Assembly (NCBI RefSeq): GCF_001427305.1
Contig: NZ_LMFZ01000001.1
Location: forward strand, 435,261 to 499,260
Reading direction: 5' to 3'
Length of the DNA: 64,000 bases
From: Duganella sp. Root1480D1
Lineage (GTDB): Bacteria > Pseudomonadota > Gammaproteobacteria > Burkholderiales > Burkholderiaceae_D
Shown here: piece by piece, positions 51,712 to 59,033 of the stretch
Layout of the letters: the number at the start of each line of letters is the position of its first letter
Numbering within the stretch: the first letter of the stretch is position 1
Program-made: the position numbers and the translations under genes
The notes under the pieces: generated by a model
Seen by the model: the letters and a program-made list of their open reading frames with translations, nothing else
Databases searched by the model: none
What the model was told of the DNA's origin: nothing

Positions 51712-52761
51712 TTACCGGGCCAGGTTGGTGCGCGCGCCTGCCGTGGCAATCGCCTTGGCTTTCACGTCCACCCCGGCGATCGGGCTGTAGGAGTAGCCGG
51801 TCGGGCCATACGACTGGGTGCTGCCCCAGTTGGTGGCATTGACCGCGCCGCTCGGCGTATCCCAGGTGATGCCGCTGCCCACATAGTTGTTGCGCAGCTC
51901 CCAGTAACCGATCCGGCTGCTGTCACGTGAAGTGACCGGATTCTTCACGTTCTCGAAGTAGTTCGCTTCGATCAGCGAAACGCCATCCATGCGCACATTG
52001 ATGCCGGACGTTTGCACGTCGTTGAAATAGTTGTTGAAGATGTGCGTCATGCCGAAGCGCTGCAATGGCAGGCGCGATTTGACGTGCTCGAAGCGGTTGT
52101 TGTGGTACGTGGTGCGGGCATTGGCATTGGCCGTATCGCTGTCGCTGTAGCCGTTCAGCGCGACCTTCTGGTAGTTGTACACGTGGTTGTACGACACCGT
52201 GATGTGGTTCGCGCCCTTCTTCATGTCGATGCCGCCATCGAACGACGCATCGCCCGCGCCAGGGCAGGAAGTCAGAGACGCGAAGATGGTGTTGTGGTCG
52301 ATCCAGACATTGCTTGGCTGGCCGGAGGACATGCCCTCGATCGAGATCGAGTCGGCCGCCTCCCCGCCCTGCAGCAGGCCAATCATCATGTTCTGCACAA
52401 TCACATTATGCGCATTGCCTGCAATATGGATGCCGAAGTTGGCGCTCGAGTCGCTGGCGCCGAGGATGGTGATATTGCTCTTGTTCTTGATTTCCAGCGT
52501 TTGCGCCGGCTTTTGCCACTGCGCGCACACGTCGGTGATGGTGTTGTAATCGAACTTGCCGGTGTACCTCAGGACCAGGCCCGAATTATCGGTATAGGCG
52601 TTGATCTTCGCCTGGGCATCGGCCAGCGTGGCCACATTGACCGGCGTCTTGCTGCCGCCGCCAGTCGTGGCGGCGCCATAGCCAACCGGTCCTGCAACTG
52701 CAGACGTGGCGGCCGCGACTGCGGCTGCCAGGAAGACTACCTTGAGCTGTTTAACTTTCAT
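51712..52761 (-). CDS. Pectate lyase (PL1 family)
   Basis: The 349-residue product has a Sec signal peptide (MKVKQLKVVFLAAAVAAATSAVAG) and a right-handed parallel beta-helix pattern of PL1: NVIVQNMMIG, NVWIDHNTIF (vWiDH-like, Ca region), ITVSYNHVYNYQKVAL and IFNNYFND. It would cleave polygalacturonate by beta-elimination outside the cell. The catalytic Arg region is in VKSRLPLQRFG. The start is at a normal signal peptide. Paired GntR/FadR-like operators lie in the divergent gap with the serine hydrolase gene, suggesting control by a sugar-acid regulator. Confidence 0.9.
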   Translation of the reverse strand: MKVKQLKVVFLAAAVAAATSAVAGPVGYGAATTGGGSKTPVNVATLADAQAKINAYTDNSGLVLRYTGKFDYNTITDVCAQWQKPAQTLEIKNKSNITILGASDSSANFGIHIAGNAHNVIVQNMMIGLLQGGEAADSISIEGMSSGQPSNVWIDHNTIFASLTSCPGAGDASFDGGIDMKKGANHITVSYNHVYNYQKVALNGYSDSDTANANARTTYHNNRFEHVKSRLPLQRFGMTHIFNNYFNDVQTSGINVRMDGVSLIEANYFENVKNPVTSRDSSRIGYWELRNNYVGSGITWDTPSGAVNATNWGSTQSYGPTGYSYSPIAGVDVKAKAIATAGARTNLAR

Positions 52762-52828
52762 GCGCTTGTCTCCTTTGCTTTCTGGTTTGAGGAGCGCACA
52801 GGATGCATTTAATTCAATTGAGCGTCAA

Positions 52829-52884
52829 TTGGCCAGACCAAAATACAACAATCGGACTTACCGCATTTATTTTGGTCGGACCAA
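52829..52884. promoter_or_regulatory. Two GntR/FadR-like operators between pectate lyase and serine hydrolase
   Basis: TTGGCCAGACCAA (52829-52841) and TTGGTCGGACCAA (52872-52884) are near-copies of the TGGTCNGACCA palindrome used by FadR/GntR-type regulators. Their centres are 43 bp apart, about four DNA turns, so a looping or paired dimer is possible. Confidence 0.65.
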
Positions 52885-52927
52885 TATTCAAAAGCAAATA
52901 CACTTGGCAGTATGATATTGTTGCCGG

Positions 52928-54376
52928 ATGAGAAAATTCCTGATCGCCCTGCTCCTGATAGCTGCCGTCCCTGCCAAAGCCGACCGCGCCGCAGAGATCG
53001 ACCGTCTCGCCACGCGTTATCACGCCCTAGGCCAATTGGATGGATCAGTATTGGTCGCCGACCACGGCAAGGTGATTTACCATCGCGCCTTTGGCCTTGC
53101 CAACCGCGAATGGCTAGTCCCGCACACGACGGACACCGCCTTCCGTGTCGCTTCGCTGACCAAGCAATTCACCGCCACGCTGATCATGCAACTGGCCGAG
53201 CAAGGCAAGCTGCGGCTGGATGACCCAATTGGTAAATACGTGCCGGAACTGAACCCCGAGATTGGCAACCGCGTCACGCTGCACCAGCTGCTGAACCACA
53301 CTTCCGGCATCATCGACTACGCGAACTACCCGGGCTTCTGGGCTCGGCGCCTTGGCGAAAAAGTACCCAGGGCCGATTTCATCGCCATCATGAATCGCCC
53401 GCTTGAATTCGAACCGGGCAGCCAGGGCCACTACAGTAGTTCCAGCTACACCCTGCTCGGCTGGGTCATCGAAAAGCAAACCGGCATGAGCTACAGCGAA
53501 GCCCTGGACAGCATGATCCTGCGCCCGGCCGGCATGCAGCGCACCGCGTATGACGCGCCGGACCGCATCATTCCCCGGAAGGCTTCCGGGTATGTGCGAG
53601 CTCTCGGGGAATACCGCCCCGCCGATCCGCTCTGGATTCCCAACATCGGCGCCGGCGGCGGAGTGGCCAGCACCACCGGCGACTTCTTCAAGCTGGATCG
53701 CGCACTGGCCGGCAACACGCTGCTCAAGCCAGAGTCGAAGCACCAAATGTTCACCCCTTACATCAAGGACGATGTGTGGGGCGACCTCGGTTACGGCTAC
53801 GGCTGGCTGATTGGAACGCGCACCATTGCCGGCAAGACGCGCCTGGTGCACGAGCATGGCGGCAACGGCAATGGCTTCCGCACGCTGGTCACGCGTTATC
53901 CGGAAGACGGCAAACTGGTCGTCATCTTCCTCAACGAAGGCAATGGGAACAAGGGCCCGGAGATTTACCAGATGCGCCGCGATTTCACCGATGCGCTGTA
54001 TGGGCAGCCGGTTACGCTGCCGAAGCCGACATTGAATGACTTGCTTTCAGCAGAAATTCGCCGTGCCGGCGCCGATGCGGCATTGGCGCGCTTCGACGCC
54101 ATGCTGGCGCAAAGCGGCAAGCCGCAAAATGGGGATGGGCTGAATCGCCTCGCCTACCAATATGCGGAAGCGGGACAGCCAAGCACCGGCATCTCAATCC
54201 TGCAACGCGCAACCGTGCATTTCCCGCAAGACGGCAACCTGCATGACTCCATGGGGGAGCTGTACCTGGGCCTTGGCGACAAGGACAAAGCCCTTATCGC
54301 CTACCAGCGCGCGCTGGCGCTGGATCCCACGAACACCAATGCCGCCGCTGTTCTGAAAAAGCTCCAGGCCGAATAG
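52928..54376 (+). CDS. Exported serine hydrolase (beta-lactamase family) with C-terminal TPR
   Basis: The 482-residue product has a signal peptide (MRKFLIALLLIAAVPAKA) and a serine beta-lactamase-like domain: SxxK motif SLTK in FRVASLTKQFTATL, and YSSSSYTLLG where a YxN-type motif lies. It resembles D-Ala-D-Ala carboxypeptidase/EstB-like proteins. A C-terminal TPR segment (LGDKDKALIAYQRALALDPTN, about residues 440-475) is an extra feature. The ribosome site is weak. It is divergent from the pectate lyase and shares the paired operators. Confidence 0.85.
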   Translation: MRKFLIALLLIAAVPAKADRAAEIDRLATRYHALGQLDGSVLVADHGKVIYHRAFGLANREWLVPHTTDTAFRVASLTKQFTATLIMQLAEQGKLRLDDPIGKYVPELNPEIGNRVTLHQLLNHTSGIIDYANYPGFWARRLGEKVPRADFIAIMNRPLEFEPGSQGHYSSSSYTLLGWVIEKQTGMSYSEALDSMILRPAGMQRTAYDAPDRIIPRKASGYVRALGEYRPADPLWIPNIGAGGGVASTTGDFFKLDRALAGNTLLKPESKHQMFTPYIKDDVWGDLGYGYGWLIGTRTIAGKTRLVHEHGGNGNGFRTLVTRYPEDGKLVVIFLNEGNGNKGPEIYQMRRDFTDALYGQPVTLPKPTLNDLLSAEIRRAGADAALARFDAMLAQSGKPQNGDGLNRLAYQYAEAGQPSTGISILQRATVHFPQDGNLHDSMGELYLGLGDKDKALIAYQRALALDPTNTNAAAVLKKLQAE

Positions 54377-54382
54377 CGGCAG

Positions 54383-54856
54383 TCAGTACCTGGCTTGGCA
54401 GGTCTTGTATTTGTTGTCGACGATATAGGAATTCGTCAGCGTCTTTTTGGACTTGTTGACCGCCAGGTTGATGAACTCATCGCCGCAGCGCGGTGCCAGT
54501 GGTACGAACTTCTTCTCCTTTGGCGAGTAGACGTAGACCTGTGAAATCTCGTAGGTTCCCATGCCGTCATCGGTATGGGAAATGGAAAAGTCCTTGTAGC
54601 CGTCGAAGTTGTAGTCCTCAACCTTCACGCGCAATGTCTTCTCGGTTTCAACCGCAATCGTTTCAGTCGCCTGCACACCCTCGCCGGCCAGATTGAGCTC
54701 CACCTCCTGGCCCTTCACCGTCAACACCGCCTGCACGCCCTTGGCGGGAGAGAACTCCGTGCGGCCTGGCTCCGCAGCCTGGGCGCAGGCATTTGCCGCG
54801 TCGGCGGCAGCAGCGATTGCCAACATGGCGGCGATTGTCTTCATCATTCCTTGCAT
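54383..54856 (-). CDS. XAC2610-like periplasmic protein, candidate immunity protein
   Basis: The 157-residue product has a signal peptide (about 1-26) and a strand-rich domain with VKVEDYNFDGYKDFSISHTDDG and YEISQVYVYSPKEKKF, the pattern of XAC2610-related proteins. XAC2610 of Xanthomonas is the periplasmic immunity protein that neutralises a GH19 lysozyme effector (XAC2609). Here the gene lies only 1 bp after a gene that encodes a GH19-domain enzyme. That makes it a very good candidate for its immunity partner. The start at 54856 has an AAGGA site; 54847 and 54844 are alternatives. Immunity is inferred from family and position. Confidence 0.7.
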   Translation of the reverse strand: MQGMMKTIAAMLAIAAAADAANACAQAAEPGRTEFSPAKGVQAVLTVKGQEVELNLAGEGVQATETIAVETEKTLRVKVEDYNFDGYKDFSISHTDDGMGTYEISQVYVYSPKEKKFVPLAPRCGDEFINLAVNKSKKTLTNSYIVDNKYKTCQARY

Positions 54857-54857
54857 T

Positions 54858-57179
54858 TTATGTCCTTGAAAAATTCACTGTAATTGCTGCCTTCGGCGCC
54901 GGCAAAGTAATCTGGCGGGTCGCGTCCACCGATACGTCTTCGGTCAGGTAACGCATCAGGTATGCGGCATATGCCTGCCGCTCGTAATAGCCGTTCCCGC
55001 CGCCGTTGACCAGGCGGTTCACCTGCCCGACCACAGCTGTGGTGAATACCGCGTCGCAGGCCCGGTTGATATTGGTGTGCCCGGAGAAGTGCTTGTTCAC
55101 CCAGTAGTAGCCGCCGGAATCGCAGGCCGAGTGCGGATTTTCCCCGATATAGTCCGGGTCGTAGCGCGGGCTCCAGGTGATTTGCGTGCCACCGTCATTG
55201 GGATTGGACAGGTAATGGCGGGATGTCGCGGTAATGCGATGAGAAGCGGGGGTAAGACGCTCCTCATAGGCCCCGGTATGATTCGGCAAGGCGCGGAATT
55301 CGCCATAATCCTTGTAGTTGCCGGCCCAGGTGAGCTGCATGATCCCACGGCCATAGAACGCCGTGTAGTACTGCGTGGCCGGATTGGCCGCCGAATACTG
55401 CCCGTAGTACCACTCGTGCATCAAGCGGCACATATTGCCGCCGCTGCGCCATTGCGCGGTCTCCAGTGTGACTTGCGCCAGGAAGATCGCCAGGCGCTGC
55501 CGGCTGCTTCCGATGTAGCGGCGAATACAGACATTCAATGGAATCCTGTGCGTCGCCAGGCGCGTTGTCGCAGTCTGGCGCGTCAGCGTATAGGTCGCAT
55601 TGTTGGTCGTAATCGCGGTGCGGGGATTGCCGGCGGCGTTGTAGAACATGTGTTTCGGCAGCGTCAGCGCCATTTCGGCCTCGCTGAGCCAACTGCACTG
55701 GCGCATGTGCGCGATGAACTCCTGCGGGTGGAAATGCCAATGTGCGGCGCGCAGCGGCACCGGCAAGCTCGCCGCTGGAACAGTCAGTGCGCTGACATGC
55801 TGCTGGAAAGTCGCCCAGTCTTCAGCGGAAAGGCCAACGTCCGGGTCAGTTTGCAGCCAGCCCCAACGCGCAGCAATGGTGTCGCGATTCCACTCGCTCG
55901 GGAATTTGCAAACCGTGCGCGACAGCGCCTTACGCACCGCCGGCAGCGACATCTGGCGAATCAGTTCGTCGCGCGTCAGCCGGCCATCTGCATTTGCGGC
56001 ATCTTCAATGCGAGCAACCAGCAACGCGGAATTGCTTTGGCTGTTGTCGTCGGTGTCGTCATCGATCAGCTTCCAGCCGCGCCAATGGGGAAAGTCGGCG
56101 TCGCTGAACTTGAAGACATTCTCCGCGTTCAGGTTTACCCAGCCAGTCCCGCCCGGATAATTGACCTGGCGCCAATGCGGCGTGGTCGCGGGCGTCAGCG
56201 CATCAGGGCCGATCGTCCGGCCAAAGCGAAGCAAGTCATACACCGCGCTCACCGTTGGCCGCGCGCCCGTGGCAGGAAATGCGTCGTGGATGGCAGTGGC
56301 CCGAATCAGCAATTCGTATTCGGCATCGGCCACCCTGATCGCGGCATTTCCTACAGTCGCGCCAGTTGGCTGGTAGGTTGTCAAGTAAGCGTCGCCAGGA
56401 CGGTTGCCATCACCTTCAGCGTAGCGTATGCCAACAATCAGCGGATCAGTCGACGTATATGCCGCAGCACCGGTTGGCGTAGTTCGGTTTGCGGGAGGTT
56501 CGTTTTGGAAGAACCCTGCACCGGCAGGCAGGTAGTAATAGATCTCCCCATAGACCGCGTCGTGCCGTCCATTTTCCGTTACGGCAAGGTCGCCGGTAAT
56601 GCGCCCGGCCAGCTTACGCAGCGCGTCATCGTCGCACAGGATCTCGATGTGCACGTGATCGGCCACGCCATATACCCTGCCCGCCGCGCCAATTTCATCC
56701 TTGCGCGAAATACGCCTTTGCGCTGCTGTCGCCGTCCCATCGGCCACGCGTCCACAAGCCGCACTGAGCGAAGACAAGTGGGTAATGAGCGAGAAGTACG
56801 TGATGTCGATCGCGTTGGCGCCCTCGCCTATATCGGTGACGTGGCGGATGATGACCAGGCCATTGTCCGTCCACGCCGGCGTTGCGCCATACGGGTTGTA
56901 ATTCTGGGCATGGGCCGCATCGGCGCTGACCGCTGCCGGGCGGCGCGCGAACACAATCTCACCATCGGCAATGGCGCGAACCGGCAAGACGGGCGTGGCG
57001 GTGGGAACATGCAAATGTGTTCCGCCATGCCATCCGAGGTTCAGGCTGATGGGGAAGCTGCCTTCCGGGATCGTGGTTCCCGGGCAATTTGTCGCAGCTA
57101 CCGGCATCGCGTTCTCTACAAAAGTGCGATCCGCGGTCGCTGCAGCGCGGGCGGGTAAGAATGGAGGACTGATCAGCAT
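54858..57179 (-). CDS. Two-domain peptidoglycan hydrolase (M23-like plus GH19-like), candidate secreted effector
   Basis: The 773-residue product has no Sec signal. Residues about 45-180 look like a LytM/M23 endopeptidase: GWHGGTHLH (His51), GLVIIRHV and VADHVHIEI (His175, His177). The HxGxD motif reads HGGTH, so the Asp ligand seems replaced by His55. A middle part has an SH3-like strand stretch (336-355) and an EF-hand-like DAANADGRLTRDEL (393-406). Residues about 560-745 look like a GH19 chitinase/lysozyme: FLAQVTLE (Glu573 candidate), YGRGIMQLTW (609-618), VNGGGNG (724-730). It resembles phage- or T6SS-type cell-wall effectors. The start at 57179 has no strong ribosome site; ATG at 57107 is an alternative. 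The immunity-like gene follows. Confidence 0.75.
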   Translation of the reverse strand: MLISPPFLPARAAATADRTFVENAMPVAATNCPGTTIPEGSFPISLNLGWHGGTHLHVPTATPVLPVRAIADGEIVFARRPAAVSADAAHAQNYNPYGATPAWTDNGLVIIRHVTDIGEGANAIDITYFSLITHLSSLSAACGRVADGTATAAQRRISRKDEIGAAGRVYGVADHVHIEILCDDDALRKLAGRITGDLAVTENGRHDAVYGEIYYYLPAGAGFFQNEPPANRTTPTGAAAYTSTDPLIVGIRYAEGDGNRPGDAYLTTYQPTGATVGNAAIRVADAEYELLIRATAIHDAFPATGARPTVSAVYDLLRFGRTIGPDALTPATTPHWRQVNYPGGTGWVNLNAENVFKFSDADFPHWRGWKLIDDDTDDNSQSNSALLVARIEDAANADGRLTRDELIRQMSLPAVRKALSRTVCKFPSEWNRDTIAARWGWLQTDPDVGLSAEDWATFQQHVSALTVPAASLPVPLRAAHWHFHPQEFIAHMRQCSWLSEAEMALTLPKHMFYNAAGNPRTAITTNNATYTLTRQTATTRLATHRIPLNVCIRRYIGSSRQRLAIFLAQVTLETAQWRSGGNMCRLMHEWYYGQYSAANPATQYYTAFYGRGIMQLTWAGNYKDYGEFRALPNHTGAYEERLTPASHRITATSRHYLSNPNDGGTQITWSPRYDPDYIGENPHSACDSGGYYWVNKHFSGHTNINRACDAVFTTAVVGQVNRLVNGGGNGYYERQAYAAYLMRYLTEDVSVDATRQITLPAPKAAITVNFSRT

Positions 57180-57303
57180 CGTGTCACGGCAATGTCGATT
57201 GCGGGAATGAATGGTTATTCTTCTCGCAACTTTACCGCAAACAACAATTGGTGGTGCGCACTGTAGGCGGGATTAGCCAGCCAAGACTGACCGTTTAGCT
57301 GTT

Positions 57304-57549
57304 TTATTGTCCAACGCAGATGATTTTGGTCGCGTATTCATGAGCGGCCGACTTTTTCTTCGCAGCCCAGGCCATCGCTTCCTGCGCCTGGGCCATTGTC
57401 ATCACCGTCGCCTTGTCCTTGTTCTTGATGAATGAAACACCCTCGAACACACCTTCTTTGCTGCGCATCACCCTGGCGAAGACTGGCGGCTTGCCTGGCT
57501 CCGTGATTTTGTTCTGTTGAACCATATAACGCTGATCGTTGTTTTCCAT
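57304..57549 (-). CDS. Small protein upstream of the cell-wall hydrolase
   Basis: The 81-residue product starts MENNDQRYMVQQNKITEPGK and contains RVMRSKEGVFEGVSFIKNKD and TMAQAQEAMAWAAKKKSAA. No domain is recognised. The start at 57549 has a GGGGGAGG site. It lies just after tRNA-Asn copy 3 and its terminator, and 124 bp before the hydrolase gene on the same strand. It may be the first gene of the effector module, for example as a chaperone or adaptor, but this is only a guess from position. Confidence 0.65.
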   Translation of the reverse strand: MENNDQRYMVQQNKITEPGKPPVFARVMRSKEGVFEGVSFIKNKDKATVMTMAQAQEAMAWAAKKKSAAHEYATKIICVGQ

Positions 57550-57569
57550 AATTTCCTCCCCCAAATGCG

Positions 57570-57599
57570 AAAAGCCCAACCGGTTAAGGCTGGGCTTTT
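57570..57599 (-). terminator. Terminator after tRNA-Asn copy 3
   Basis: AAAAGCCCAACC and GGCTGGGCTTTT form a stem with one G-T pair and a T-run on the minus strand, just after the tRNA. Very close to the hairpins after copy 2 and the decayed copy. Confidence 0.8.
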
Positions 57600-57607
57600 C
57601 TGAATTC

Positions 57608-57683
57608 TGGCTCCCCGACCTGGACTCGAACCAGGGACCTGCGGATTAACAGTCCGTCGCTCTACCGACTGAGCTATCAGGGA
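57608..57683 (-). tRNA. tRNA-Asn (anticodon GTT), copy 3
   Basis: A 76-nt tRNA with anticodon GTT and encoded CCA, identical to copies 1 and 2. It lies 37 bp after the aminotransferase stop. Confidence 0.97.
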
Positions 57684-57720
57684 TCATTCTCTGACCGCGT
57701 TGCGATCAGAGAGCAGCATA

Positions 57721-58923
57721 TTAAAGTACCTTGGCGATGGCGTCAACTACCACATCAATATTCTTCGAATTCAGCGCTGCAACGCAGATACGGCCGGTAT
57801 CCACGGCGTAGATCGACTGTTCGCGCAGCTTGCCGACCTGCTCTTTGGTCAGGCCAGAGTACGAGAACATGCCAATTTGCTCACGCACGAAGTCGAAATC
57901 GTGGCCAGGGGCCTTGACCTTCAGCTTCTGCACGAAGGCTTCGCGCATTTCCTTGATGCGCACGCGCATGCCGGCCAGCTCGTCTTCCCACATCTGGCGC
58001 AGTTCCGGGGTTGCCAGGGCGGTTGCCACGACCTTGCCGCCGTGGACCGGTGGGTTGGAGTAGTTGGTGCGCACCACGCGCTTCAGTTGCGACAGCAGGC
58101 GCGATGCCTCTTCCGCGGAAGCGGCCACCACGCTCAGGGCCCCCACGCGCTCGCCGTACAGCGAGAACGACTTGGAGAAGGAGTTCGACACCAGCAGCGC
58201 CACGCCGGTAGCGGCGAAGCGGCGCACCACGGCGCCATCTTCCGCGATGCCGGCGCCGAAGCCCTGGTACGCCATGTCCAGGAACGGCACCAGGCCGCCT
58301 GCCACGACAGCGGCGATCACCTCATCCCACTGGGATTGGGTCAGGTCGGCGCCGGTCGGGTTGTGGCAGCAGGCGTGCAGCACGACGATGGAACCGCGTG
58401 GCATGGCCTTCAGGGCAGCCAGCATGGCGGCGAAGTTCACGCCGTGGGTGGCCTCGTCGTAGTAAGCGTAGTTGTTGACTTTGAAACCGGCGCTTTCGAA
58501 CAGCGCGCGGTGGTTTTCCCAGCTTGGGTTGCTGATGTAAACCTCGGAATCCGGGGAGAAGCGCTTCAGGAAGTCGGCGCCGATTTTCAGCGCGCCGGTA
58601 CCGCCCAGTGCCTGCACGGTCACTGCACGTTTCTCTTGAATTACGGCGCTGTCGGCACCAAATACCAGCTCTTGCACAGCCTTGTCGTAAGCTGCCAGGC
58701 CTTCGATTGGCAGGTAGGTGCGCGGGGCGTGCTGCTCGATCAGGATTGCTTCCGCTTTTTCCACGCACTTCAGCAGCGGCACTTTGCCATTGTCGTCATA
58801 ATAGACACCTACGCCCAGGTTAATTTTCGCTGGGTTAGTGTCCGCATTAAAGGCTTCGGTGATGCCGAGGATCGGGTCGCGCGGGGCCATCTCGATGGCG
58901 CTGAAAACGGAAGAGTTCGTCAT
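57721..58923 (-). CDS. Aromatic/aspartate aminotransferase (class I, PLP)
   Basis: The 400-residue product starts MTNSSVFSAIEMAPRDPILG and has the class I motifs KINLGVGVYYDDNGKVPLL, LHACCHNPTGADLT and SNSFSKSFSLYGERVGAL, where the SFSKSFSLYGER Lys binds pyridoxal phosphate. It transfers amino groups between aspartate or aromatic amino acids and 2-oxoglutarate (TyrB/AspC type). Length is normal. The start at 58923 fits the family; the longer frame to 58974 runs into the uvrB leader. It is divergent from uvrB with a 110-bp gap. Confidence 0.92.
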   Translation of the reverse strand: MTNSSVFSAIEMAPRDPILGITEAFNADTNPAKINLGVGVYYDDNGKVPLLKCVEKAEAILIEQHAPRTYLPIEGLAAYDKAVQELVFGADSAVIQEKRAVTVQALGGTGALKIGADFLKRFSPDSEVYISNPSWENHRALFESAGFKVNNYAYYDEATHGVNFAAMLAALKAMPRGSIVVLHACCHNPTGADLTQSQWDEVIAAVVAGGLVPFLDMAYQGFGAGIAEDGAVVRRFAATGVALLVSNSFSKSFSLYGERVGALSVVAASAEEASRLLSQLKRVVRTNYSNPPVHGGKVVATALATPELRQMWEDELAGMRVRIKEMREAFVQKLKVKAPGHDFDFVREQIGMFSYSGLTKEQVGKLREQSIYAVDTGRICVAALNSKNIDVVVDAIAKVL

Positions 58924-59033
58924 GGTCAGATTGGTAACGTTTCGGGGCGGGCAGATGCAAGAACAAGCCGGCACCCGAACAAAATCCGGTCAGGGCCGCC
59001 GACAATCGCATATTCTATCAAAGGTCTGCATTA

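Noticed and set aside
55077..57158. 693-codon open frame on the plus strand opposite the cell-wall hydrolase
   Set aside because: Shadow of the minus-strand gene, which has M23 and GH19 motifs; the plus frame is Arg/Ala/Val-rich without motifs and lacks a good ribosome site.
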